Source: Siniperca chuatsi
Lineage: Eukaryota; Chordata; Actinopteri; Centrarchiformes; Sinipercidae
Length of the DNA stretch: 64,000 nt
NCBI RefSeq assembly: GCF_020085105.1
Contig: NC_058045.1
Location: 6,648,333 to 6,712,332, forward strand
Direction of reading: 5' to 3'
In this document: positions 1 to 12,386 of the stretch, piece by piece
Numbering within the stretch: the first letter of the stretch is position 1
Layout of the letters: every line of letters starts with the position of its first letter
The notes under the pieces: model-generated
Told to the model about the DNA's origin: nothing
Seen by the model: the letters and a program-made list of their open reading frames with translations, nothing else
Databases searched by the model: none
Position numbers and translations under genes: made by a program

Positions 1-748
1 TACTGCCTGTAAAACCACAAAATTGCTGATTTTACACATTTTGTACGAATTAAAAACATCTTACATATATTAAAAAACATTTTAAGTATTAAGCTTACAA
101 TGTAGGATATTTTGCAATTCTTCTGTCAAGCAACCAAAACAAAGCATTTAAAGCCAAGTAGACAACTTGTTGCTACCCAGATAAAGTCCATATAAAAATA
201 TTGCAGCTTTCCATCCAAAAAATAATGCAGGTCACCATGGACAGTCCTCTCACCTTATCTTTTACTATGCAAGAATTTATTTAAAATGCATATTAGCTTG
301 AATTGCAGGATCATGTTTAGATCTGTCCATATTCTAGTCATCAAAATCATTTTGATATAATCACGAAAGGTCCAAATGGACTTGCTAACAATATATACGT
401 CTACGATACTACGACTCACCAACAAATAATAAACTGGTGCCTCAGTTTGAGTCTTCCTGGTGTTCAGTTAATTCACTTTCACTGTCATGTTTATACCTAA
501 TTTATTAACAAGTAGCATAAACTCTCAAGCATAGTCCTGTGGATTTTGTTTAAATTCAAACATTCCTTTTATGTAGCGTTTCTCTTAATTTTGCACATTT
601 AGCCTCCATTTTTTTAAAAACCCTGTATCTCCTCTCTTGAAATTGTTCAAGCATACTGTGTTTGGTCTTGTTACCAGTGTTAACTTTACTGTTACATGAC
701 TATACTACTCATTATTGCTTCATTTGTTGATATATATTTATGTATCAG
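1..748 (+). other. Intron of pus7, no coding sequence seen
   Basis: AT-rich sequence ending in the splice acceptor tgtatcag just before the first visible pus7 exon. No reading frame here matches the part of PUS7 expected upstream, so the preceding exon lies outside the window. No recognisable repeat was seen. Confidence 0.6.
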
Positions 749-3700
749 GAACATCTCAGGGACAGATGAACAGGTCCATCAGGCCATGACTTCCCTCAAG
801 CAGACAGGCTTCATCAACTACTATGGCATGCAGCGCTTTGGCACCACAGCTGTGCCTACACAACAAGTTGGCAGGTAAGGTCATGACATGGAGATACTAA
901 CATCAATTATGACAGGATGGCATAAATCATGACTTGAACTCAAGTGTTGTTTCCTCCTTTCGTTTGGGGCAGGGCCATCTTGAAAAATGACTGGAATGAG
1001 GTCATGGATTTAATTCTGAAGCCTCGTCCCGGCGGTAACTTTATTATTTATTTATTTTTTTTCTCACACTCTTTTCTTCAATCTGCAAAGTGTTTTTTAA
1101 GTATTAAGTATTTCAAACCTTCCTCCATCATTACTGCTTTCTTCAGCGGAGAAAGAATTCCTGGTCCGCTGCAGGGAGGAGTGGGCAAAGACTCAGGACC
1201 CAGAGGCAGCCCTGAGAAAGCTGCCCAACAAGCGGTGTGTGGAGGGGCAGCTGCTGCGAGGCCTGTCTATGTATGGCAAGAAGAACATCGTCACTGCCTT
1301 TGGACTGGTTGGTTTTTTAATTAATGATGCTAATAATAGGTTGAAAATGTGGTTGACATACAGAACATAAAAGAAGTAAAGCAGCCAGTCAAAGTGCTCT
1401 TATAACCAAACTGCTAAGTGACCAAAAGTACAACTATTGTACTGGGCAGATTCCAGTTATAAATATGTGTTAACTGTATGAATTTAAAGCAGGATGCTAC
1501 TTTGAAAAGAGCTGCCTATTTAGTAAACCCTCCATGAGTAAACATCATGTTCACATGACAATTTATTTACACTAAGATGCAGGTTTCTACTCTTTCTGAT
1601 GAGTGTTGTTTGTTCTTTTTTCAGATCCCTCGTAACAACCGTCTGATGTACATCCACAGCTACCAGAGCGTTGTGTGGAACACCATGGTGAGCCGGAGAA
1701 TCGAAGCCTTTGGCCTGAAGGCTGTGGAGGGGGATCTGGTTCTCAGAGGAAGTAAATAGTTCACCTTCTTAACCTAGCTAATGTTAAGTATTAAAGGAAT
1801 AGTTTGACATTTTTGGAATATGCTTATTCGCTTTCTTAATGGAAAAACCACTCACATTTTTTGTTTTTATACTTTAGGTTTTGAATGGATTAAACAAATT
1901 AGATATAATGTGTTGATTACTGAGCTTTAGAGGTGCTGCTAGGTGGATGTTGTTACTTTTGGACAGAGCCAGACTAGCTGTTTCCCCTTGTTTACCGTTT
2001 TTATGCTAAGCTAATCTAACCGTCTGCTGCTAGGTAGCTTCATATTTCACGTATAGACATGAGTGGTATCTTTTCATCTAACTCTCAACAAGAAAGCAAA
2101 TAAGTGTTTCCCAAGATGTCAAACTATTGCTTTAACCATAGTTTTAAAGAACAGGGAATTGTTTGAAGGAACAATTTGCAATTCTTCTGTCACCAGAAGT
2201 TAAAAGTAACCAAATCAAAGCATTTCCAAGTAGTTAAGTTTTTTTGCTACCGAAAAAAAAGTAACTTTCTAACCAATAAGTTGTATTTTTTAAACAGACT
2301 ACAGCTAATATACTGATATTGTCTCTGATCTGTTCATGAAGCCACAGCACACGTACTGTCTGCAGAGGAGGCCGAGAGTCGCTCCATCCATGACATTGTG
2401 ATGCCACTTCCTGGGTTTGATGTCATCTACCCCTCTCATCACGGTCAGAAGTGGCTCTGTGTGATTTAGAGTTCATTTATTTGCTTATTACATGAAAAGA
2501 TCGCTCTGAAAAATACCATTGGGCGGTTTTAACACTAATGTATGTGACAATAACACCCGTTCCTCTTAACACACACACACCAAGGGGCTTTTAAACTACA
2601 TCAGCTTAAATGGATAAAAATGTAAACAACACAACTTAATAAAAAGATAAATGTAAGAAATACTCACAAAGGTAAAAAAAAAATGGTTTAGCAAAAATTA
2701 ATTGACAAAGGAGAAACAGAATTAAAGTAAGCCTACAACAGAAAAATAAAAGTTTAGTTCTGAGCATGTAATTACTTGTAATGCTTGTGTCTTTCTGTCA
2801 GTGGGTAAAGGTTACAGAGAGCTGCTCTCTGCTGACGGGTTGGACATTGACAACATGAGACACAAAGTGAAGGACTATTCTCTGGCTGGAGCCTACAGAC
2901 GCATCATCATCAGACCCAGTGATGTCAGCTGGTTAGCAGCAAATTAATTATTATTATTTCTTAACATGGTTTAGCGCTGTTGCACGGAGCCCTTTATGTT
3001 GTAATACCAACCATATTGTAATACTGAAGCTGTCGTTTGAATGCTTTATTTTAATTCCTCTGTAATACTGCAGTTCTTGTAACCGCCTCTCACCCGTTGT
3101 GTTGTGGTATTTCTGTCTGTTTTATGCAGGGAGGTGATTCAGTATGATGACCCTAGGATCTCCCTTGTGCATAGTGATTTTGAGAAACTGGAGAAGATCC
3201 CCGCTCCCGTCTTCAACAAAGGTAAGTTCCTTTTAGGATTGTTTGGTCTGTGTGGTGGTGGTAATAGTGGTAATACACTGGACTAATCTGTGGACCAAAA
3301 TAAACTGACTTTTTTCTGTGATAGGAAAACTTTTCTCTCAAAATGATTCAGAAAAGAAGAAAAGAAACTTTGGACTACATTGCCTTTGCAGCAATACTGG
3401 ATTTAATTTAGGACACAGTTGTAACATTCTTAAAACATTACAATACATAGAAGATTGGTTTAAGCTGAATTTCACCAAGGTTTTGTCCCCACGCATCCTT
3501 AAATCAGTTTTTTTTTTTTTTTGCCACTTTTGGCCATAGAGCAACACTGACATATTATCACCTTTTTATAAAGTTGATATGGTGAACCCAAAATATCATT
3601 CCACTAAGAGGGTGAAGAGAAAAATGGAGAGACTATCAAATGAACAGCTGATCATGCAGCAGAGCTCAAAAATAATTTTAAAAGTAAAATAAATGGTCAA

Positions 3701-4151
3701 ACTACAGTTTGTTTCACCCATTTTACTCAAATATAAATACCCTGATTTTTATTTGTATGTTAAATAAAGACCAAAAAAATCCAAAACATACAGATACAGT
3801 AGCTGGGCTGTACCACATCTGTCGATTTGCCCATCTTGATAAATGTGGCATGAGCTTAAAGTAGCTAAATAGGGATATGAAAGATGTATAGATTTGAAAT
3901 GCATGAATGCTGATATAATATGCTATACTAAATATCAAGTATGAGATGACAGGGTTGTTTGACAGCCTTCTTTGTACACACTCTAATACAGTATTTCTCT
4001 CTTTCCTCCGACAGAGGGGAAGTATCGGGCTCTGCGGATGGAGTTCTCCCTGCCTCCCTCAACCTATGCTACCATGGCAGTCAGAGAGGTCCTCAAGTTG
4101 GACACTAGCATCAAGAAACAGACACAGCTCAACACCACCTGGTACAACTGA
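749..4151 (+). CDS. pus7: Pseudouridylate synthase 7, 3' half (last 8 exons)
   Basis: Exons: 749-874, 973-1034, 1147-1307, 1625-1751, 2342-2443, 2802-2931, 3130-3221, 4015-4151 (TGA 4149-4151). All junctions are GT-AG and in phase, giving about 311 C-terminal residues. The product is a TruD-family pseudouridine synthase that modifies U in tRNAs and mRNAs, mainly in the nucleus. What is visible is the C-terminal part of the TruD fold, including [50 protein letters not shown] and the closing [12 protein letters not shown]...KQTQLNTTW, all hallmarks of PUS7. The paralogue PUS7L was considered, but as I recall it lacks this ending. The catalytic Asp motif (GTKD type) should lie upstream of the window. 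The protein ends in Tyr-Asn after NTTW, where human, as I recall, has Leu-Arg. Confidence 0.95.
1791..2135. mobile_element. Inverted-repeat MITE, 'GCTAAGCTAA' family, copy 1
   Basis: About 345 bp in a pus7 intron, 39 bases after the exon ending at 1751. The two ends are inverted repeats of roughly 46 bp with few mismatches: the left starts ttaaaggaatagtttgacat and the right ends atgtcaaactattgctttaa. The interior carries the family signatures ggacagagccag and atgctaagctaa. Related copies or fragments lie at 24190-24735, 42880-43020, 45573-46256 and 56090-56250. No coding capacity; probably mobilised in trans by a DNA transposase. Confidence 0.8.
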
Positions 4152-4247
4152 GACCAAAACACATTCTGGCACAAACAGGACTCCTGCTGCAGGCTGCAAA
4201 GCACCTGACTACTGTGGCTGCTTACTGTTGTGAGTGTTTTTAAGTGT

Positions 4248-4285
<38 letters not shown>

Positions 4286-6426
4286 CGATTGGGTTCTATG
4301 TGAACCCAAAGGTAATTTCTTTGAAGTACAAAGAGATTTATCATTATTCAACTTTTATTTTTTAAAATAGTGTTTTTACTTCCTCTAAGGTGTTTCTCTG
4401 CTACAATGATTCAGCATATTTTGACAATGATTTAAGTAAATCTTGTGTTTTCAGGGTGCTGTCACAAACAGTGATCCCTGCTGCACAGGGTGCTCTGCAT
4501 GCTCTCTTTGTACAGAAATATGAGTTTTTTGTTTGTTTTTTTTAACTTTGAGCTGAATGTGTGAATTGAAAACACTCTTGAAGAGAGAAATTAAAAACGA
4601 GAGTTTATATTGTGCAGTCTGTCTTTGATTGTCTGTTAATGAGACATAAGTATTGTTAATATGCTGCTGTTTTCTTTGCATAATGAGGGTTTGTAGATAG
4701 TGTCTGTATGTATTGTATGTACTGATGATGCCCTTTTCCACCTTTTATGTTATCCAGAACAATAAGATAGTTATGTCTTTCCCACAGGAAGGTGTTTAGC
4801 TACACTATGTGGCTAAGATAAACACTGCCTCCCTCTACTGGCCATCAGAGTTAAGTGTCCTTCCAATTAATGATCTGAAATGTATTTTGGACTCTTATCA
4901 GTCGGCTGCTGGTCAAACAGGCTCTGTGGAACTGACCATCTGGCACTGCGGCATATGCCAGCTGGCAGCTTACAGCTACCCTCTCAAACTAAATGCGGTT
5001 ACTAATCATATCATTCACCCTGGGGCTATTTCTGTACTCCTAGTTTTGCATCATTTTACTGCTTTTTTATGTTTTTAATACTATTTGTAGCATCTATGAC
5101 CTGCTGTACCAAAGCACAACCAAAGAGATCTTACCAGATCCTGACGAATAATAATAATCAAGTCACAAAAAGAGATACTGGGAGAAAGATTCTGATTTTT
5201 ATTTTTATATCCCACTTAATTTTAACTTAATGTCAACTACAAAAGTTAAATTGCAAGATCCAAATGTAAACAAAAGGGTTTACCACAAAAATTCAGAACA
5301 GAGATGGGACCAGCTATCACTTCCAAACATTAAGTTATTACTGCTTTCTCTTCTGATGAGCTGGAAAGTTCCTATTATTCATCGACATTTACAACTCTTT
5401 AGTGGTATATGTGAATATTCTTGTAATGTATAGGATCAAAGAACTCTTAAATGAAAAGTCACAATCTGGATATTGGCCCAGTTTGTCCTGGATTTGTCTG
5501 TGTGGCTTTTCATAAGAGAAGTGTATAGTAGTGCTACAGTGAAGAGGCTGTATGTGAAAATGTAAAACTGTTGGTCTAATCTGTCTGTCTCTGAACAAAA
5601 GGCCTACAGAGGCAGGTGTAGTCCCCAGTCATTAAGAGGATAAGTTAAACGTGAGATAAAGTGAATGAAGAGTACAACCATGTGTAGACTATGGGCTTTT
5701 CATTGTGGGTTTAGGCACAACAAATGCCAGTTATTTTACCATAAAATACAATATAATTGAAATAATAATTAATTTACTATATTGGAGGATAATATATGGA
5801 GAGGATTTCTAAGTTTTAAAATTTACTTTAATTACAATGGGAATATTTCTTTTTTTTTGACATGTTAACACAGAGGATCAATATTCACCTTTGGGGACAG
5901 TAAATGTATCAAAATCTATGATCAAAGGTCCACTTAGTAGCTTTTCAACCACATCTTCAGTTCTTCAACAAATGGAGCTTCGAAAAGCTAGTAAGTGAAC
6001 TTTTTAACTGAGATTATTTTTAATACTGTGTATACTTTAAGAAGTAAAACAGAGTAAATACTGGGTAATATAGATAAAGATCAGTCCAATTATAACGAAA
6101 ATCAGCGTAGTAGTGGGGTGACTAACTCTTCAGGCCAAGAACAAAGACTGTTGTCTATTTACTTGTTTATCTTAAATGTGAAAAAGATTTTAATCAGCAA
6201 ACAAGCTGCAACAGAGCAATTATAAAACTAAATTGGATAATGGAAATCAAATTTAGGCATGTGGGTTTTATTTACCATGGAAACTGCTGAATTTAAAATA
6301 AATCAATTAAAATGATTGTTGAATGAAATGATTAATTCCTAATCAGCTGCCAAATGTTGAATGTTATTGACACTGGTGTGAATATCAATCTATACTAAAT
6401 CTGAAGGACCATCTCCATTTTTTTTT
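4152..6426. other. Intergenic: pus7 3' UTR and gap between convergent genes
   Basis: Holds the pus7 3' UTR and the space before the convergent ENDOD1-like gene. A (GT)16 microsatellite lies about 100 bp after the pus7 stop. A possible ATTAAA polyadenylation signal for pus7 is at 4590-4595, and a possible AATAAA for the minus-strand gene at 6267-6272. Otherwise AT-rich with no recognised gene or element. Confidence 0.5.
4251..4282. repeat. (GT)16 microsatellite
   Basis: Uninterrupted GT dinucleotides in the pus7 3' UTR region. Confidence 0.95.
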
Positions 6427-7488
6427 TCAAGGCAGGTGCAGGGCACTATTAGCACTATTAGGAGGCACACAGTTGTCATAGAAGACCTGGAAAGAGCTGC
6501 CGACATAAGTTACCCTCTTCAGGAAGTCCTCCAGCTGCTGCACCGTCATCTCTTGAACCTTATTATTCTCCCTGTCGTTGAGCCCATGAGCTGCAAACGC
6601 AGGAAACTTTGAGCGCTCTGAGTATGGTGCATTGTGATCAAAATCAATGCAACAGTAGGCTGACCAGAGATAGGTGGGGATGCCCAGGCGGTTGATGTTC
6701 TGCCGGCGGATTGTGTGCCCTGAGTTGGTGACCCCGGTGACCATATAGGCGGTGCCACGGCAGTAGTTGTTGAGCCGCCTGCGGATGGTGTGCTTGTGGT
6801 TTTTCCAGGGACCGATGTTGAACTCTCTGACCTGTGGGACCACATTCGTCAGAGTGTAGGTGGATGCTTTGTCATCAGGGTGGGCCTGGTGCTCGTCTGG
6901 ATTCAGCTGACCACGTTCAAAGATTACAGTGTTAGAGTAGTCGTCAAGCACAGCCTGAGCATCCTCAAAACGCCTATGAATGTTTTCAGAAGGGAACTGC
7001 TGCATCTCACGTGAGCCAGACACTGTGGAGAGCTGTCAGGATAAACATGTCATTATTAAAAACAAAACATTCTGTTTAGACAGTAAATAGATTACTAAAT
7101 AAGACTGCCAAAAGATCTTTCCAAACTTTAACCTAAGCATTGGAAATTATTAAATCCTGGGAGGGAAAGACAGTAAATCAACAACCATCCCTACCTGTGG
7201 CTCATACATCCAAGGCACATCAACCTTCTTGGAGCCGTCCGATCGCTTGAAGGTGTACGCAGAATAAACAGGGACGTGGTTGAAGGTGTCATACAAGGTG
7301 ACAAATCGTGGAGTGCCCGCGTAGAACTGGCAAATCTTTTTAAAAGGCTGCTCCTCAAGCCCTCGAGGCAGTGTGCCCATGTACAGGAACTGTTTACACT
7401 CAGGTGAGAGGTTTTCCTGCACCTCTGCTCCTGCCATCACAATGATGATAAGACAGATGAACGTTTGATCTGTTCTGTAGACAATCAT
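6427..7488 (-). CDS. ENDOD1-like secreted DNA/RNA non-specific endonuclease-fold protein
   Basis: Two exons on the minus strand: 7488-7195 and 7032-6427 (TGA), about 299 aa. The start was chosen at 7488 because it gives a hydrophobic leader (FICLIIIVMAGA) before the first family Cys (SPECKQFLYMGTLPRG). Family landmarks in order: KICQFYAGTPRFVTLYDT, VPVYSAYTF, WMYEPQ at the exon end, FERGQLNP, TYTLTNVVPQV, N..W..H, AYMVTGV, IPTYLWSAYCC and a C-terminal FYDNC. These match endonuclease domain-containing 1 proteins, which in fish are many and short. The motif that should hold the catalytic His (DRGH in true NUC enzymes) reads ERGQ, as in human ENDOD1 (RGQL), so hydrolytic activity by the usual mechanism is doubtful. 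Human ENDOD1 has a long C-terminal membrane region that is absent here. It lies convergent to pus7. An upstream in-frame extension to 7632 exists but lacks family similarity. Confidence 0.88.
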
Positions 7489-8374
7489 GACGAAACGCGC
7501 AGTGGGTCTCCACAGTGCATTTAATCCCTTTTGAAACGTCGTCCTACTGTGTGGATTTTTCCTCCTCTGTGCTTCATACCATCTCAGGGATATCATGCAA
7601 ATTCTTATCTTTTTCCCTTTACAACTAGCCAAACCATTACCATGTTTGAAAAGCCATTAACCAGCACCAGTGGCCATCACAGGCACAGTAGTAAGTTCAC
7701 ACATCTCCTGTACACCCTAGCTCCACGTACTGAAAACAAAGCTGAACAGGAGAGTGAGGGAAATGTTAATCAAGAAGAGATGCACACCCACATCACCCAC
7801 ACAGTAGGCCTTTTTTCCCAGCAGACATTTTGACTTGTCAAAAAGGAAGCACACAGGTGTAACTAATTAATGATTACTCTGTTCCATTTACAGTAAGTGT
7901 TCCTGGAAGCTGTTAATGAATAACATGTGATTTCCCTGCAAGTCAAAATGTCTCCTGTAAAAAAGGCATTAAGGCCATTACAGTCATTTAATATGTTTAA
8001 TATTTCAGATCTTTTATTTGAGCCTCATTGCACCAATGTCAGATGAACACAGAGGTTATAGTTTCCCATCTGTGCCACAAGCTGTTTACTGTATAGGCAT
8101 ACGGTGACATGTAGGAGTGTCTTAAGCAAAACAAATTAAAAGTCTGTCAGGCCTAGAAAAAGGTTAGCCAAACATAGCCAGAGTAGCAACAACTCTCTGG
8201 TATCTGGTATTTAATGAATTGAACAATGCTGTTCCAGGATATTTCAACTGGTCAATCTACTCAAGCTAATTAAGATATAGTAGGTGTGTAACCACTGAGC
8301 CTTTAATTCACCAGAACAATCCAGTATCAATACTGCTTTCCAGAGAGTCCTGGGTACATATATTAACAAGAGTC

Positions 8375-8800
8375 TACAGCCATGCTAGGAGCTCTGTGAG
8401 ACTGTACACAGCACAGCATGCTAACATGCTTACAGTGACAATGCTAACACGCTGACCCTTTTCGATTTGTAGCAGGTTTTGTTCACAATCTTAGTTTAGT
8501 GTGTTAGCATGCTAACATTTGCTAATTAGCACTAAATACAAAGTACTGCTGATGCAGGATTTTTACCAGATGATGTTGCTAGTTAAAAAGTCAGGGGATC
8601 ACAAACTTCATTAGGATTTATTCTGAGGGGAACATGAATGTTTGTACCAAATTTAATGGGAATCCATTCAATAGCTGTTGAGACATTTCACTCAATCACA
8701 ACTTCATGGTGGCGCCAGAGGAAAAATCAGGTGATCACCAAAGTTATTAGGATACATCATCTGGGAACGTGAATGTCTGTACAAAATTTTGTGCAAACTG
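8375..8800. repeat. Dispersed fish repeat with internal duplication
   Basis: Contains two diverged copies of one unit: around 8596-8660 (aggggatcacaaacttcatt, then gaacatgaatgtttgtacca) and around 8728-8790 (aggtgatcaccaaagttatt, then gaacgtgaatgtctgtacaa). Between them are ttgagacatttcactcaatc and catggtggcgccagaggaaa. I recognise these as a common percomorph repeat. The left flank is rich in the palindromic words gttagcatgctaac. Class unknown. Confidence 0.65.
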
Positions 8801-9333
8801 TTGTATCAAACGCTGCCTTTTGTGTTCATCAAGTGTTCAGATTTCAGTTTATATTTGAAAGCCTGTGTAGAATTTGTTTGTTCCCTTGTTGACCTGTCTA
8901 ACTGATTCCTGATAGTGGCACCAGAATACCGAAGGCTGCTCTTGAACACAGTATTTTTGCATGCAGAGATTTCCAGGAAATGTGCATCCCACCTTTCAAT
9001 AACCTTTGGTGGTGGAGCCCACCTAACAGCTCTCAGGTTTGGGGATGATGATGTGATGCACTGATTTAAAGACCACTGTTAAATGTGGTTACTGTAATTC
9101 CGTCCACTACGCTATCAATACCAGCTGTTTGCAGAAGATTGTCAATCTTTATGTGGTCTTTTAAAGTCCATCCCATCATACTGCTCGATGTGCTCTGTTG
9201 GTCCCTGTTTTGTTACACTGCAGCGCATCCTTCCCCCTGTTGTTTCCCACTGTGATGCTCATCCTACAGTTTCCTTCTCAATGAAACAGTTGTATTTACG
9301 CTGCGTTTCTTTCCTTCTCAGTAAGTAAAGCTT

Positions 9334-9360
9334 TGTGTGTGTGTGTGTGTGTGTGTGTGT
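9334..9360. repeat. (GT)n microsatellite
   Basis: About 13 GT units. Confidence 0.95.
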
Positions 9361-9778
9361 TCACCGTGTTATCGTGAGAGAAAGGACTGTGGAATGTTTT
9401 TGGAAATGTGTTTCCATAACAACAGGTTAATGGCAGCATGACCTCTACCCCTGTGGAAACAAACACTTCCTGTTTACTATCGGAACATCTTCACTGTTTA
9501 CACTGTAACCCATGCTGACCTACAGTAGCTATCCATCCATCCAATATCTAGGCTTAGATATAACAGAAACAGTACTTAAAAACTTCAGATGACTCAAATA
9601 AAAGCCAAAATGTTTCTAAAACTCCTTTTATTATCATTTCTAAAGGTGAAGTCGAGGAGATGTAGACTACACCCATTTTGCAGAGGTAGAAGTTTTAGCA
9701 TTTTGTAAAAACTGAGATAAAGCTGTATATATTAAAACCTTTTATTATTAAATGTAGTAACATACTATTATCTCAATA

Positions 9779-9900
9779 AGGGTGCCCCCATGTCTCGGGG
9801 GTTAAGACACCAGCCATGAACTGCAATTTCTCCGCGGGGGAACTTTTCCTCATTTCCTATCATCTCTCCGCTGCTGCTATCAAAAATACATCATTTAATG
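9779..9900 (+). mobile_element. Possible tRNA-derived SINE fragment
   Basis: Starts like a tRNA gene with an A-box-like stretch (tctcgggggttaagacacca) and continues into a decayed B-box region and a pyrimidine-rich body (cctcatttcctatcatctct). A better-preserved relative in the opposite orientation lies at 57704-57810. The B box is poor here, so the call is tentative. Confidence 0.4.
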
Positions 9901-10970
9901 AATGTAATGCTGTAAAAGTTTGTCAATGTTTGCTTTGAAATTAAAATACTTGAATGTCTAGAGAATTTCTTAACTAAATCAAATTAGTTCCAAATCAAAT
10001 TTGGATTTGCATACGGACAGAAACAAGATCATCGCAAAGATTTTTTAAAACAGAGAGACCTGCCACAAGGGAGACGTAAGGAGCTGCTGCTGTGAACAAA
10101 GAGAGAAAAATTGAGTTATGATAACTATTTAAGTATTACAAAAGTATATGCTGTGTTTGATTAGTAAGACAGTTACTGGTCAGTAAGCTAGTAAGTTGAT
10201 TTATATTCCACTCATTGTCCACATATCAGAACAATTACTCTAATAAGATAACCATTCTTTAAGGGCTGCCCTACTAGCCGTACTGCTATTTTTGCCTGTA
10301 TTTGCAAATTGCAGTATCTCATATGAAAATGACATCTATGAGACAATGTACAAGTAAAAGAAATACACCTTTAGCCTAAAGGCTCTGATAGCATATTGCT
10401 GTACCAAATTAAAGGAACAAAATGTTCACATCCCACCCTATCTACTTGGATTCTATTGATCTTGTTACTTGTCCAAATAAATGCCCCTTCCTACCTAGAA
10501 AATAAAACTGAATGATCTGTACACTGCTCTTACAGCTGTCAGGGCAGAAAAGCCTCAGAAACGGTATTTAGACCATGCAACACATAAGCACAATTGAAAC
10601 TATCATTTAATAGATGTCTTTACTCCTTATGGCAAGAGATACTACAGCTGTGAGTTAAGATCCACTGTGATCTGAAAACTGTCAGTGTTGTTTTGTTTTT
10701 ACGCCAGGAATATATATGATAATGGTTTAAAGGCCTTTTGAATATATTCATGAAGGCTGCCACATACAGTCACTCTTCTATTCTGATATTATAGTCTGAC
10801 TTCGAATGTGAGGGCTGTTAGCTGTTTGTCCTCTGTGAGGGTTGTTACATTTAACCACTGTATACTCTCTGTGTTTGAACATGTGAGACAGAGAACTAAG
10901 AGTGTGTTTGTATTTGCACACATTTGTGTCCTGTGTGTGCATTTGGATGTGTTTGTGTCTGCATAGAGAA

Positions 10971-11080
10971 TATGAGCGGGGGGGCAGGTTTGTGTGTGTT
11001 TGTGGGGGAAGGATGGGTGGTGTTATTGTGTCTCTCGGGAGGTGCGCGTGTTTGTGTTGGGGTTGGGGGTGGGGGGGTGT
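10971..11080 (+). other. G-rich, G-quadruplex-prone stretch
   Basis: Several G runs of 4 to 7, including GGGG-tt-GGGGG-t-GGGGGGG at 11059-11077. It lies about 320 bp upstream of the donor of the putative GPCR first exon, where promoter G-quadruplexes often occur. Function is inferred only. Confidence 0.4.
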
Positions 11081-11339
11081 TTGCAGGTCTCGTAACTCTC
11101 TGCTGGGGTGGTCTGGTTTGAGAACAAGAGAAAGGAGGGTGTGTGCAAATATGTGTGTATGGAGGACATTGCTATATATTCAGACTTAAGAGGAAGGCAC
11201 ACCTTCCTCAGCTGGCACAGTACAGATGTAGCGCTTGGGGGAGGAACAAGAGGAGAAGTCACAGAGAGAAAGTGAAATGAGAGAAGACGGGATGACAGGA
11301 CAGTAGCTGAATTTTGCTCCACAATAATCATCATCACAC

Positions 11340-11391
11340 TATTATTAGCATCTCAGAAAGGATTTCATCCTTCATGATGAAGTAGCCTCAG
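11340..11391 (+). other. Possible 5' untranslated exon of the GPCR gene (end only)
   Basis: A strong donor (cctcag then gtaagtg) at 11391/11392 and a good acceptor (tgaattttcag) ending at 12183 would join a non-coding first exon to the exon that carries the GPCR start at 12387. The 5' boundary cannot be read from sequence; the start given is arbitrary. Apelin-receptor genes usually have an intronless coding region, so only the UTR would be split. Confidence 0.35.
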
Positions 11392-12386
11392 GTAAGTGTC
11401 TCTTTTGTGAACCTCATCATAATTCCTCTCAGGACTAGGCCTCCGCAACGTTTACATGCAAAACATGTAAAACAGTTTGATAAAGGCTGTAATCCAAATT
11501 TAAAAATTACCTTGTAAAAATAAAAGCAGAAACAGACCCAATATATTTCATAAATAATAATTTGTCAATGCCGGTCAAAGGTTTACTGTGAAACAGAGCC
11601 ATTGCTTCATTTAATTTATTAGGAGCTACTGTATTAGTGCAGTGTGAGAATCTGTTGTCTTGTTTCTGCATTTTTGATCCAGAACATATAAAATTTTTCT
11701 TGGATGTGCACACTGCTGATTCCAGTTGTCTTGTAGCAATGAAACTCTTAAATTTAAATGGTGTCATAAAGGCCTAAAATGGCCGGCAAAAGTGTTTTAA
11801 TTGCTTTACTGAAAAAAAGTCAGTTTAAGTCACAGAATCTTTTTATTTAATCAGGGAGTCTGATTGAGAGCAGAATGTCTTTTTCAGGAGACACCTGTGC
11901 ACAGAGAACATATACAGTATGAGCACGGACGAAAACACTGAAATTCACAACAAACACACAATTTACATACACTGATGACATTCTGTTGGTGTTTGCATTC
12001 TCTGTTTACAACATTCTTGGGCAGAGAATGTTAAAAAAAAAAAAAAATCCTGGACTAAATTCCTAAAGTAAGACTTGTGTAGCTAAACTTTGATTTGTTA
12101 CAAGCTGTGCATGCACAGTATTTACAGTATTTCAGTGCCTGTTGCAAAAATTTAAGAATCTCATCATTTCATTGAATTTTCAGACCATCCAAGTCAGTGG
12201 ACTGAGAAAGAAGTGGAAGTGAACAGGGGACTAATCCACTACTGGGTCCTGAATCTTAAGACAATTGTCCCAGTGCAGGAGTTTGGACATTTTGCTTCTG
12301 GACCAAATTGCACCAAGTATTGGAACCTCCAGTGATTTTAATGGCAAAGGATTTTATATTATTAAACCAAGGAGACGGTTGCACAG

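Larger units (their letters stand above)
7489..12183. other. Intergenic region between the divergent ENDOD1-like and GPCR genes
   Basis: No protein family recognised in any frame. It holds a middle-repetitive element (8375-8800), a (GT)n tract, a weak tRNA-like SINE fragment (9779-9900), a G/T-rich stretch (10900-11160) and a possible untranslated first exon of the GPCR gene ending at 11391. Stretches 8800-9300 and 9900-10860 show nothing I can name. Confidence 0.5.

Noticed and set aside
4015-4151. PUS7L rather than PUS7 as the first gene
   Set aside because: The QTQLNTTW ending and the [13 protein letters not shown] and [15 protein letters not shown] blocks match PUS7 as I know it.
10902-11189. 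95-codon Cys/Val/Gly-rich frame
   Set aside because: It is a translation of a GT/G-rich low-complexity tract.
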